Shown here: one piece after another, positions 36,608 to 44,369 of the stretch
How the letters are laid out: every line of letters begins with the position of its first letter
Numbering within the stretch: the stretch's first letter is position 1
Assembly (NCBI RefSeq): GCF_041058985.1
Contig: NZ_JBEHZE010000001.1
Location: forward strand, 744,001-808,000
Direction of reading: 5' to 3'
DNA: 64,000 nt
DNA from: Hyphococcus lacteus
GTDB lineage: Bacteria; Pseudomonadota; Alphaproteobacteria; Caulobacterales; Parvularculaceae
Position numbers and translations under genes: made by a program
Notes under the pieces: model-generated
Database searches by the model: none
What the model saw: the letters and a program-made list of their open reading frames with translations, nothing else
Told to the model about the DNA's origin: nothing

Positions 36608-37161
36608 TGAGAGGTCTCCATCACGTCGTCTCCTTGTTGATCGTCTTGATCAGAAAGATTGTGGCGGTCATCATTATCCGCCTTCATGGTTTTCTTTATT
36701 AGCTCGTCAGTCAGGATCAATTGTGCCGTGGCGATCCATTCCAACGGGAATAGTGCGGTCTCTTCTTCGCCCTCGATGTCGAAAGCAACGCGACCTTCGT
36801 CCATGCCCGCCAACACACCCTTAAAGCGCTTGCGACCCTCGACCAATTGATTGAGCTCGAGTTTCGCGGGCCAGCCTTGCCAATCGATAAAATCTTTCTC
36901 GCGGACCAAAGGTCGATCAATACCGGGCGAAGAGACTTCAAGAGTATACTGGCCCGGCATGGGGTCAGCCTCTTCGAAGACCGGCGATAACGCGCGCGAA
37001 AGCTTGGCACAATCGCCAGCGCTCATGGTATGATCTGGGCGCTCAGCCATAATTTGCAAGGTTTTTGTCTGCCCGCCGGTAATCCGAACGCGCACGAGCT
37101 CTAACCCCAAATCGTCAACGACCGGGGTAACTAGCTCGGCAATGCGGCTTTCCAACGTCAA
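36604..37161 (-). CDS. rimP: Ribosome maturation factor RimP
   Basis: Helps assemble the 30S subunit. The sequence (LVTPVVDDLGLELVRVRITGG, CAKLSRALSPVFEEADPMPGQYTLEVSSPGIDRPL, quoted in separate parts) is diagnostic, and the C-terminal SH3-like half is present. It overlaps nusA by four bases. A 24-bp palindromic terminator-like hairpin lies 45 bp upstream. Confidence 0.94.
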   Translation of the reverse strand: MTLESRIAELVTPVVDDLGLELVRVRITGGQTKTLQIMAERPDHTMSAGDCAKLSRALSPVFEEADPMPGQYTLEVSSPGIDRPLVREKDFIDWQGWPAKLELNQLVEGRKRFKGVLAGMDEGRVAFDIEGEEETALFPLEWIATAQLILTDELIKKTMKADNDDRHNLSDQDDQQGDDVMETSQ

Positions 37162-37205
37162 AAGCGGGCTCCTTAACTGGGCAAACTGAGGCTCTAGTAA
37201 CGAAA

Positions 37206-37229
37206 AAGCGGGCCCCGCGGGGCCCGCTT
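37206..37229 (-). terminator. 24-bp palindromic hairpin with T-run upstream of rimP, terminator or attenuator
   Basis: A perfect palindrome (arms AAGCGGGCCCCG) is followed on the minus strand by TTTTT. It lies 45-68 bp before the rimP start and no gene on the minus strand ends just above it. It may therefore be a leader terminator controlling the rimP-nusA-infB operon. Confidence 0.6.
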
Positions 37230-37404
37230 CCGAAAATCGATAAGCGTTTGATCGGATATATAGGGCGCCAGCAAAGCTTTGTCAGCCCCCGTAATCCATG
37301 ATTTCTCGAAGGCTTCCATTAATTCGCATTTGTTATACATCCCGGGCTCTATCACTGTCCACAATATCCGACCTGCCACCCCGCCCCATAGGATTTACCC
37401 TTCG

Positions 37405-38343
37405 ATGAAACCTGTCTGCGTCATTATTCTCAATTACGGCACACCGGACATGACGATTGCCAGCGCACAAAGCGTTTTGCCGCAAATCGAAAGCCTGGGC
37501 GGAGAACTCGTGGTCGTCGATAATTGCTCGCCCGATAACTCCGCCGCACAGCTAAGCCAATGGGCCGAAACCCTCGGGCCTGACCAAGCGGTGACACTGG
37601 TGCTTTCCCCCGTAAATGGCGGCTATGCGGCCGGAAATAATCTTGGGATCGAGGCTGGTAACGCGGAATTCTATGTTTTGTTAAACTCCGATACGATCGT
37701 GCGACCGGGGGCTATTGCCGCACTTCTCGGGGCGATGCAGCGCGATCCGAACATTGGCCTCGCAGGCCCGCAAATGCTCGACGAACAAGGACAGCCGGCA
37801 ATCAGTCGTTTTCGGCACCCGAGACCGTTAAGCGAGTTTGTCGAAGCCACCGGCCTCGATTTTTTCTATCGCAAATTTCGTCATGCGGTTGTCCCGGTTA
37901 TGGCCGATGAAGACGACACCGAAATTGAATGGCTCGGATTTCCTTGCATCATGCTGCGCGGCGCGATGGTCGACGCATTAGGCAAACTCGATGACCGGTA
38001 CTTCATGTATTTTGAAGACACAGCTTATTGCCGCAAAGCGCACAAAGCCGGGTGGACGCTGAAATATTGCCGTGATGCTGCGGTCGAACATTTTTGCGGC
38101 AAATCATCGAACATCGAAGATCATGCGGCTGCGCACCGGCGATTGCCGCCCTATTATTACGCGTCGCGAACGCGGTATTTCAAAAGCCACTACGGCACTG
38201 GTGGCTATATCATCGCTAATTTTCTTTGGTATCTGGGACGTATGGTTAATTTCGGCCGGACCTTGGCATTGAGGCCGCCCAAGAAAACCTGTGCGTGGCG
38301 GGCCAAAGACATCTGGACGTCACAAGATATTCCAAAACCCTAA
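37405..38343 (+). CDS. Family 2 glycosyltransferase (rhamnosyltransferase-like)
   Basis: A 312-residue inverting transferase with a GT-A fold: CVIILNYGTPDMTIAS at the N-terminus, VDNCSPDNS, NGGYAAGNNLGIEAG and the metal-binding-type LNSDTIVRP. The start at 37405 (MKPVCVIILNY) matches the family; the longer frame is not supported. It probably adds sugar to a surface polysaccharide. It begins the plus-strand island between rimP and trmB, with 50 bp to the next gene. Confidence 0.85.
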   Translation: MKPVCVIILNYGTPDMTIASAQSVLPQIESLGGELVVVDNCSPDNSAAQLSQWAETLGPDQAVTLVLSPVNGGYAAGNNLGIEAGNAEFYVLLNSDTIVRPGAIAALLGAMQRDPNIGLAGPQMLDEQGQPAISRFRHPRPLSEFVEATGLDFFYRKFRHAVVPVMADEDDTEIEWLGFPCIMLRGAMVDALGKLDDRYFMYFEDTAYCRKAHKAGWTLKYCRDAAVEHFCGKSSNIEDHAAAHRRLPPYYYASRTRYFKSHYGTGGYIIANFLWYLGRMVNFGRTLALRPPKKTCAWRAKDIWTSQDIPKP

Positions 38344-38393
38344 CAGGGCACGTTTCTTGAAGCCGTTCCTTCGAGTGAAGGAGCGCTCGAGGA

Positions 38394-39095
38394 ATGAACA
38401 CCCGACTAAAAAAACGCGGCGTAACATCGTTAATCATTTATTACCTGATGATTACGCTCATTTCTGCGTCACTCGCATTTTTTGCGGGGCGGGCTCAGGG
38501 CCATACCAATCAACCCTCCGCACCACAATTAATGTCACAAAATGATGCAGATGCCTCAAAACCGGACTATGCGGCGCTTCATCGTGCACAACGCCTCGGT
38601 GCCGATTGTGGCGGAGCCAGCGACCCCAGTATTGTCCGCAGTGCCGTGTGGGAAGTGATCTGTCACCCATACACCGACGCGGAACCAGATATTTTCGCAA
38701 AGACTGCCGACACGCGCCGTACAAGACGAACGGTTCGACCCGGTGACAGCCCCTTACGGGCGGCAGTACTTTCTTCTCTCTCCACGGGGGCCGTTGATGG
38801 CACTGGCAACAATATCGGCACAACAACAACAACCAATGGCGAGCCTATGAGTTTAGCCCTCGCGCCAGAAATTGGTCTAATGGGCAGCATGTCGAATGGT
38901 GGTGGCAATTTGGGGTTTAATGGCGGACCCAATGCCCCCGGCGGCCGCGCGAACAACATCATCCCAAGCACACCCAACGCAAACGCCACATTGAGCCCGC
39001 CAGTGGTTGTGACCCCAATTCCCGCCGCTCTTCCGCTGATGATTACCGGTTTTGCGGGGCTATGGGCCGCCTCAAAACGCCGGAAGACCGCATAA
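38394..39095 (+). CDS. Exported protein with a VPLPA-CTERM-like sorting tail
   Basis: A 233-residue protein with an N-terminal hydrophobic export segment (SLIIYYLMITLISASLAFFAG), a low-complexity Gly/Asn/Pro-rich middle and the C-terminal pattern TPIPAALPLMITGFAGLWAA followed by SKRRKTA. That last part is a motif, a transmembrane helix and a basic end, matching PEP-CTERM/VPLPA-CTERM signals read by exosortases. No exosortase gene is in the window. Gene 37405 may modify or export the same surface material (inference). Confidence 0.6.
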   Translation: MNTRLKKRGVTSLIIYYLMITLISASLAFFAGRAQGHTNQPSAPQLMSQNDADASKPDYAALHRAQRLGADCGGASDPSIVRSAVWEVICHPYTDAEPDIFAKTADTRRTRRTVRPGDSPLRAAVLSSLSTGAVDGTGNNIGTTTTTNGEPMSLALAPEIGLMGSMSNGGGNLGFNGGPNAPGGRANNIIPSTPNANATLSPPVVVTPIPAALPLMITGFAGLWAASKRRKTA

Positions 39096-39210
39096 CACCG
39101 GCATTTCGTGATCTCCTGCATTCAAGGTTAACAAGCTATAGATTTTGATGGCTCGATAGGTCAAAATCACCTCAAGGGATTTTGGGGTTGCTTAAACAGG
39201 GGGGCAGGTT

Positions 39211-39705
39211 ATGGGCCGTTTTCTCGCGATGTTATTGGGTGTTGCAGGTGCCGTTCTCGGATCGCAAGGTCCGGGCTTTACCCTTCAATATATGCAGAAC
39301 CTTCAAGGCCGCATCGACGAATTACGCCCTATTGTCGAAGAATTTGATGCCAATATTGCCCAATATGATTACACGCGCGAACGCGCCCTTGGCGAATGCC
39401 GGACAGCAACGGGCCTCCTTGATGCTCTGTGCACAACCTATGTTTCGACAGTTCAGCGCTATGAAATACTGACAGCGCATATGGCAAAACTCGAAGGCGT
39501 AGATGACAATGTCCGCCCACTGATCCTTGCCAAATCGCAAATGCGTGACATCACCGTCTCCGTCTACGAGCAATACAAACCAGCAATTCCAACAACCGTT
39601 GATGGCGCGATATACGCCGGTGGCGGCTTTGCTGTTCTTTGGGGCGGCGCGTCATTCCTGTTTGGTTTATTGGGCGCTATGTTCGGCCGAGGCCGTTACG
39701 CGTAA
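39211..39705 (+). CDS. DUF2937 membrane protein
   Basis: A 164-residue protein with membrane segments at both ends (about 2-20 and 132-156) and a helical middle (LQGRIDELRPIVEEFDANIAQYD, quoted in part). It matches DUF2937, known mainly from Proteobacteria, without assigned activity. It follows the CTERM protein by 115 bp. Confidence 0.7.
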   Translation: MGRFLAMLLGVAGAVLGSQGPGFTLQYMQNLQGRIDELRPIVEEFDANIAQYDYTRERALGECRTATGLLDALCTTYVSTVQRYEILTAHMAKLEGVDDNVRPLILAKSQMRDITVSVYEQYKPAIPTTVDGAIYAGGGFAVLWGGASFLFGLLGAMFGRGRYA

Positions 39706-39709
39706 CGGC

Positions 39710-40987
39710 CTAATCAAAATGTGCGTCAAGGAATTCCAGAAACGCTGGCCAGTCTTCTTTGACCACGCCATGTGTTCCTGGCCGCAGCCAGAATGCCAAC
39801 TCAGCCGAAGGCACCCATTCATCTAAGCGTGTCTGCGATAGACCGGACACACCCAATAATTCGTAGGCCGGATCAGCGCCCTGCGCTGCGCGGAACGCGC
39901 CGTTAGGGTCCGACCAAACATCCCGGCGTGCGTTTCCCAATAAAACCGGGCGCGGCGCGACCAACGCTAACAACTGATGTTGATCGACGTCCATTTTTTG
40001 CTCGCGGCCTGCCATATGCGCATAGGATGATGCGAACCAGTGCGGGTATGTTTTTGTTATCGCTGCAACAGTCTCACCCTTTTTTTCGCGATTAAGCGAT
40101 GCGCCTCCAGTACCTGATTGGTGCGCAATCACGGCGTCTATCCGTTCATCAAAGGCAGCCGCCACTAACGCCGATTTTCCGTATCGCGAATGTCCCCAGC
40201 TTATCACTGACGACGCAGCTGTGGCGGGGTCATTCTCAAGCACATCGACCATGGCTGAAAACCCCCACGCCCAAGCACCAATCGCACCCCAGCGCGCACC
40301 ATCGCGACCAACAGACAAAGCCTCGAGCGTTTTCAAACCCTCCTCTTTGTTGTCAGCAACAAACTCGCTGGGAAAGGTCGTCGCAACTCCATAGCCGTGA
40401 CGAAGGATCATCTCGATTGGCGGCGTTGCGATATAACGACCAAAAACATAGCTCATTACCGTCTCGCCAATACCGCCGCTCATGCAGCTATTCAATCCAT
40501 CGACCCGCGTCACCGCAGAATGTGGTATTGTATCCCACCGAGGGCAAAATGTTTCCATAAGGATGATTGGTGGCTGCTCTACGCCTTTAGGTAGCACAAC
40601 ATCCATATAAAATGGATTAGTTCGGTTCACCACTTCGCCGAACACGACAGTCGCTTGCAATTTATATTCAATAAGCTGACCGCCGAACGCATCATTATCC
40701 AGCATCGTGCGGCTCAGAACGGCGACGTCGTAATCGTCAGGCATGTCGCCATAAACTTCGCGCTCAAACGCCGCCCTGAGCGCAGGTACGCGCGTAACCT
40801 GCCATTGCGCTGCGGATGTAATTTCCGACTGCCCCATGAATGCGCCAAGCACCGGCGGGCTTGCCACGATGCCGTCAGGTTTTAGATCTGTCCAAGCTAA
40901 CGTTAATTTTGCGCAACTCGTTATTGCGGCCAATGCGGTCACCAACAACACAATGCGCACGACCATCGAAAACCGAAAAATTCTCAT
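39710..40987 (-). CDS. CE15-like glucuronoyl esterase, lipoprotein
   Basis: A 425-residue alpha/beta hydrolase. The nucleophile motif GHSRYGKSAL matches CE15 (glucuronoyl methylesterase) enzymes, followed by HQSGTGGASLNR and the late His in THGVVKEDW. CE15 enzymes cut the ester between lignin alcohols and glucuronic acid side chains; marine bacterial versions may act on other uronate esters. The N-terminus is a lipoprotein signal (AAITSC, Cys25). It is convergent with the DUF2937 gene. Confidence 0.78.
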   Translation of the reverse strand: MRIFRFSMVVRIVLLVTALAAITSCAKLTLAWTDLKPDGIVASPPVLGAFMGQSEITSAAQWQVTRVPALRAAFEREVYGDMPDDYDVAVLSRTMLDNDAFGGQLIEYKLQATVVFGEVVNRTNPFYMDVVLPKGVEQPPIILMETFCPRWDTIPHSAVTRVDGLNSCMSGGIGETVMSYVFGRYIATPPIEMILRHGYGVATTFPSEFVADNKEEGLKTLEALSVGRDGARWGAIGAWAWGFSAMVDVLENDPATAASSVISWGHSRYGKSALVAAAFDERIDAVIAHQSGTGGASLNREKKGETVAAITKTYPHWFASSYAHMAGREQKMDVDQHQLLALVAPRPVLLGNARRDVWSDPNGAFRAAQGADPAYELLGVSGLSQTRLDEWVPSAELAFWLRPGTHGVVKEDWPAFLEFLDAHFD

Positions 40988-41045
40988 CCGCGCATTAGTG
41001 CGAACACTGGCTTTGAGTGCAAGTCAAAATCAGGTCAACAACACT

Positions 41046-41732
41046 CTAGATGCGTTTAAAAACCAAATAGGCCGGCGTGCGTCCCTCTTTACGGGACTTC
41101 AATTCATAGCGGGTTTGTGGCCAATCATCGGGCCTTATCTGCCAATCCGCTGCGCATTCAGCCGTCCATTCAAACTCAGGCGCATTTTGTGCGTGCATCA
41201 ACGTCCACCGAATATAGTCACGGATATCCGACGCAACCCGCAAAATGCCACCCGGTTTCACAAGACGCGCCGCCTCCTTAAAGAACCAGGGCGAAACCAT
41301 TCTGCGTTTGTGGTGGCGCTTTTTCGGCCACGGGTCAGGATGAAGAACAAATAACCGATCAAGCGATTTATCCGGCAACGCTTCGAGCAATGGGCGGGCA
41401 TCGCCATAATGGATTTTAACATTGCTGAGCGCCTTATCCTCCACATGGACAAGCAATTTGGCTACGCCGTTTACAAAGGGTTCTGCCCCGATCATCCCAA
41501 TATTGGGGTTTTCAGTGGCCTGCCAGGCTAAGTGCTCCCCACCACCAAAGCCAATTTCTAGCCAGATTTCATCTGCCTGCGGAAATAGCGCTTTGGGATC
41601 TATGCGCCCATCACGGGGTTCGGGCACCGCAATTTGCGGCAACAATTCTTCCATTAGCTGCGCGGGACGGGCCCTTAGCGGCTTATCTATATGACGTCCA
41701 TAAAGGCGCGGAATATATTTAGGTTCATCCAT
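41046..41732 (-). CDS. trmB: tRNA (guanine-N7-)-methyltransferase
   Basis: Methylates guanosine 46 in the tRNA variable loop. The motifs are EIGFGGGEHLAWQA, FVNGVAKLLVHVEDK, LHPDPWPKKRHHKRR and the C-terminal DDWPQTRYELKSR. At 228 residues it is normal. In relatives it directly precedes rimP; here four genes separate them. It is divergent from the RHH-LOV gene. Confidence 0.95.
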   Translation of the reverse strand: MDEPKYIPRLYGRHIDKPLRARPAQLMEELLPQIAVPEPRDGRIDPKALFPQADEIWLEIGFGGGEHLAWQATENPNIGMIGAEPFVNGVAKLLVHVEDKALSNVKIHYGDARPLLEALPDKSLDRLFVLHPDPWPKKRHHKRRMVSPWFFKEAARLVKPGGILRVASDIRDYIRWTLMHAQNAPEFEWTAECAADWQIRPDDWPQTRYELKSRKEGRTPAYLVFKRI

Positions 41733-41843
41733 AAGCGGGGGCTTAGCGGATCAATCGCCACAGGCCAAGCCGTCATGTGAACACCGCCGGGGGCAGTCCA
41801 GAAATAAATGCTTCCCCTTGGCCCGCAGCTAACTTAAGAAAAA

Positions 41844-41868
41844 CAGGTTTTGATGTTCTAAAAACCTG
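41844..41868. promoter_or_regulatory. 8-bp inverted repeat upstream of the RHH-LOV gene
   Basis: CAGGTTTT (41844-41851) and AAAACCTG (41861-41868) form a perfect inverted repeat with a nine-base spacer, 50-75 bp before the RHH-LOV start. The spacing and position suit an operator, possibly bound by the RHH domain itself. Confidence 0.5.
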
Positions 41869-41918
41869 AACCTACTATTTTTCTGTAACCATAATTTGAA
41901 GATGAGCCACCCAAGGCA

Positions 41919-42461
41919 ATGCCGAAAAGAACAGAGAAAATCCAAGTCTCGCTATCGCCTGAAGAAATCGAGCAAATTGAAGCGTGGCAATTCAAGCACC
42001 GAGTGCCCAGCCGCGCGGCGGCCATTCGTGAGCTGATCGGTCGTTCCATAGATTCAGAACTACCCGTTGTCGAAGACAGACTTCATTCGCGAGATTTTGG
42101 GATTCTTGAAACCAAACTCGCCCGCGAAGGGAAGCCGTCATTTACGGTAGCGGACCCAACGATCGACGACATGCCGCTCATATATGCCTCAACCGGGTTT
42201 TATGAGCTGACTGAATATGAACCTGAAGAGGTCATCGGTAAAAACTGTCGTTTTTTGCAAGGCCGCAAAACCGAAAAAGAGAACACGGCCCTGATCCGTC
42301 GCGCCCTTGAAAAAGGCGAGCTTGTTGCTGTTGATCTCGTCAATTATCGGAAAAACAAAAGCGCTTATCGCGTCCGCGTAAAAATTGAACCCGTGTTCGA
42401 TCTAGCCGGCGAGAAGCCGATATTATTCATCGGGACCCAGACATTTCTCGGCAATCTTTGA
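41919..42461 (+). CDS. Ribbon-helix-helix/LOV photoreceptor, putative light-controlled DNA-binding protein
   Basis: 180 residues. The N-terminal part (about 5-45: KIQVSLSPEEIEQIEAW, PSRAAAIRELIGRSI) is a ribbon-helix-helix DNA-binding domain. The C-terminal part is a LOV domain: GKNCRFLQG with the photoactive Cys110, Asn142 in VNYRKN and Gln174 in IGTQTF. The second Asn normally ten residues after the first is Val152, a departure from the canonical flavin pocket. Cys110 should still form a flavin adduct in blue light. The gene stands alone between trmB and metK, with an 8-bp inverted repeat upstream. Confidence 0.88.
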   Translation: MPKRTEKIQVSLSPEEIEQIEAWQFKHRVPSRAAAIRELIGRSIDSELPVVEDRLHSRDFGILETKLAREGKPSFTVADPTIDDMPLIYASTGFYELTEYEPEEVIGKNCRFLQGRKTEKENTALIRRALEKGELVAVDLVNYRKNKSAYRVRVKIEPVFDLAGEKPILFIGTQTFLGNL

Positions 42462-42486
42462 TCGATTGCCGGGACTGCGGTCGCGC

Positions 42487-43707
42487 TTAAAACGCTGCTT
42501 TCAACTTGTCCACGAGGTCAGTTCTCTCCCAAGAGAAACCACCATCCGCATCAGGTTCCCGGCCAAAATGGCCATAGGCGGCAGTACGCGCATAAATCGG
42601 CTTGTTGAGATCTAAGATGCGGCGGATACCCGATGGAGATAGGTCCATCACTTGACGCAACACATCTTCGAGTTCGTCTTCTTCAACTTTGCCCGTACCG
42701 TGCAGGTCCACATAAACAGACAACGGTTTCGCAACGCCAATCGCGTAAGAAAGCTGGATCGTGCAACGATCCGCCAATTCAGCGGCAACCACGTTTTTCG
42801 CGAGATAACGCGCCGCATAAGCGGCTGAACGGTCAACTTTGGTCGTGTCTTTACCTGAAAATGCGCCGCCCCCATGAGGAGCCGCACCACCATAAGTATC
42901 CACGATAATCTTGCGGCCAGTAAGACCGGCATCGCCATCAGGCCCGCCAATTACAAATTTGCCTGTAGGATTGACATGCCACTCGCAGTTTTCTGCAATC
43001 GGCAAACCGTCTGTGGACTTACGGATATATGGCTCAACGACCTGACGAACCTTCGCCGAATCCCATGATGCATCAAGATGCTGGGTGGAAAGCACGATCG
43101 ACGTGATCTCAACCGGTTCGCCATTGCGATAGCGTACTGTTACTTGGCTTTTCGCATCGGGGCCAAGCTTGCCTACATCACCCTCACCAGTATGGCGTGC
43201 GATAGCCAAATCTTCGAGGATTTTATGGCTGTAATAGATTGGCGCTGGCATCAACGACGGTGTTTCGCGGCAAGCATACCCAAACATGATGCCCTGATCG
43301 CCCGCGCCTTCGGCATTGGCGTCTGCGGCCTTGTCCACACCCTGAGCAATGTCAGCAGACTGACCATGCAACAAGATTTGAATATCAGCAGTTTCCCAAT
43401 TAAACCCGTCTTGCTCATAGCCAATGGATTTGATCGCTTCACGTGCCGCTTTGACAAATAAATCAGGCTTGACACCACCCTCGCCATTCATCAACGCTTC
43501 AGGCGCACGAACCTCACCGGCGATCACTACTTTATTGGTCGTCGTCAATGTCTCACAGGCGACGCGGACATCCCACGAATTCATACCCGCACTGTCGGCC
43601 TCACGATAAATGAGATCTACAATTTCATCAGAGATCCGGTCGCAAACCTTATCAGGGTGGCCTTCGGAAACACTTTCGCTCGTAAAAATAAAAGACTGCC
43701 GCGCCAT
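42487..43707 (-). CDS. metK: S-adenosylmethionine synthetase
   Basis: Makes SAM from methionine and ATP. SESVSEGHPDKVCDRISDE, GDQGIMFGYA and GGGAFSGKDTTKVDRSAAY are the family signatures. The start MARQSFIFTS (43707) gives 406 residues. A hairpin lies just upstream, and I could not fit a known SAM riboswitch to the leader. It is the downstream end of the lnt-xre-metK run and converges on the LOV gene. Confidence 0.97.
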   Translation of the reverse strand: MARQSFIFTSESVSEGHPDKVCDRISDEIVDLIYREADSAGMNSWDVRVACETLTTTNKVVIAGEVRAPEALMNGEGGVKPDLFVKAAREAIKSIGYEQDGFNWETADIQILLHGQSADIAQGVDKAADANAEGAGDQGIMFGYACRETPSLMPAPIYYSHKILEDLAIARHTGEGDVGKLGPDAKSQVTVRYRNGEPVEITSIVLSTQHLDASWDSAKVRQVVEPYIRKSTDGLPIAENCEWHVNPTGKFVIGGPDGDAGLTGRKIIVDTYGGAAPHGGGAFSGKDTTKVDRSAAYAARYLAKNVVAAELADRCTIQLSYAIGVAKPLSVYVDLHGTGKVEEDELEDVLRQVMDLSPSGIRRILDLNKPIYARTAAYGHFGREPDADGGFSWERTDLVDKLKAAF

Positions 43708-43720
43708 AAAAGAACCAGAC

Positions 43721-43749
43721 CTCGCATATAAAGAAAAGTTTATATGAGG
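43721..43749 (-). promoter_or_regulatory. Hairpin in the metK leader
   Basis: CATATAAA (43725-43732) pairs with TTTATATG (43739-43746) around a six-base loop, with CTC/GAG flanks. It lies 18 bp before the metK ATG and covers the GAGG that may serve as ribosome-binding site, so it could limit translation. Confidence 0.45.
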
Positions 43750-43838
43750 GCCTATAGCGAAACCGCTCGCCCCTGTCCAATCCTTCTGATCAAGATTTTG
43801 CGAGAGGCCTACGACAAAATGCGGCAATAGGCGCTGGT

Positions 43839-44282
43839 TTAGATATTCTCAGTTTCCGCAATCGAGCGAACCAGATCGAGTACGCGCTTTTTGACGTCCG
43901 GGTCCTTGATGCCCGCGAAATACCGGCAGAGCTGGACCCCCTCTTGAGAACGGACCATCTCCATCACTGGCTCGGCTTCCTCGGCGAAACCACTGGCAAA
44001 TGGCTCGGCATCATAATCATCGTAAAAGAACTGAACCGGCACCTGAAGCAGCCGTGCAATCTCATACATGCGGCTAGCACCGATGCGATTGACGCCTTTT
44101 TCGTATTTCTGGATTTGCTGGAAAGTTAGCCCAAGTGCACTACCGAGCGCTTCTTGGCTCATGCCTAAAATCATGCGCCGCAGCTTTACGCGCGCGCCCA
44201 CATGAATATCGATTGGATGCGGCCCCGAAGATTTCGAAGGTGTCGCCGGCTCACGATTCACCGCATTTTGCGGAATATCCAT
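43839..44282 (-). CDS. XRE-family transcriptional regulator
   Basis: A 147-residue protein with a SinR-like helix-turn-helix at about 27-85 (VKLRRMILGMSQEALGSALG, FQQIQKYEKGVNRIGASRM) and a helical C-terminal part. The start at 44282 has GGGGAG upstream. This regulator between lnt and metK is conserved through alphaproteobacteria and fits that order; its targets are unknown here. Confidence 0.9.
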   Translation of the reverse strand: MDIPQNAVNREPATPSKSSGPHPIDIHVGARVKLRRMILGMSQEALGSALGLTFQQIQKYEKGVNRIGASRMYEIARLLQVPVQFFYDDYDAEPFASGFAEEAEPVMEMVRSQEGVQLCRYFAGIKDPDVKKRVLDLVRSIAETENI

Positions 44283-44369
44283 AAGTCTCCCCGAGCTTGG
44301 TCGCCCCTTTCTGGAACAACGCAACTGCCGCCTTATAGATGAATGCGGGCCAAGCGCAAAGTCCAAGCC

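Noticed and set aside
37194..37379. A 61-codon minus-strand frame upstream of rimP
   Set aside because: Its end is made by the terminator palindrome (RAPRGPLFR) and it has no recognisable domain; the region is better read as the rimP leader and the promoter of the GT2 gene.
37162..37404. A tRNA gene upstream of rimP, as in E. coli metY-rimP-nusA
   Set aside because: No T-loop GTTCGA-type sequence, acceptor stem or CCA was found on either strand.
43708..43840. SAM-II or SAM/SAH riboswitch before metK
   Set aside because: I looked for the known core sequences and pseudoknot and could not fit them; only a simple hairpin remains.
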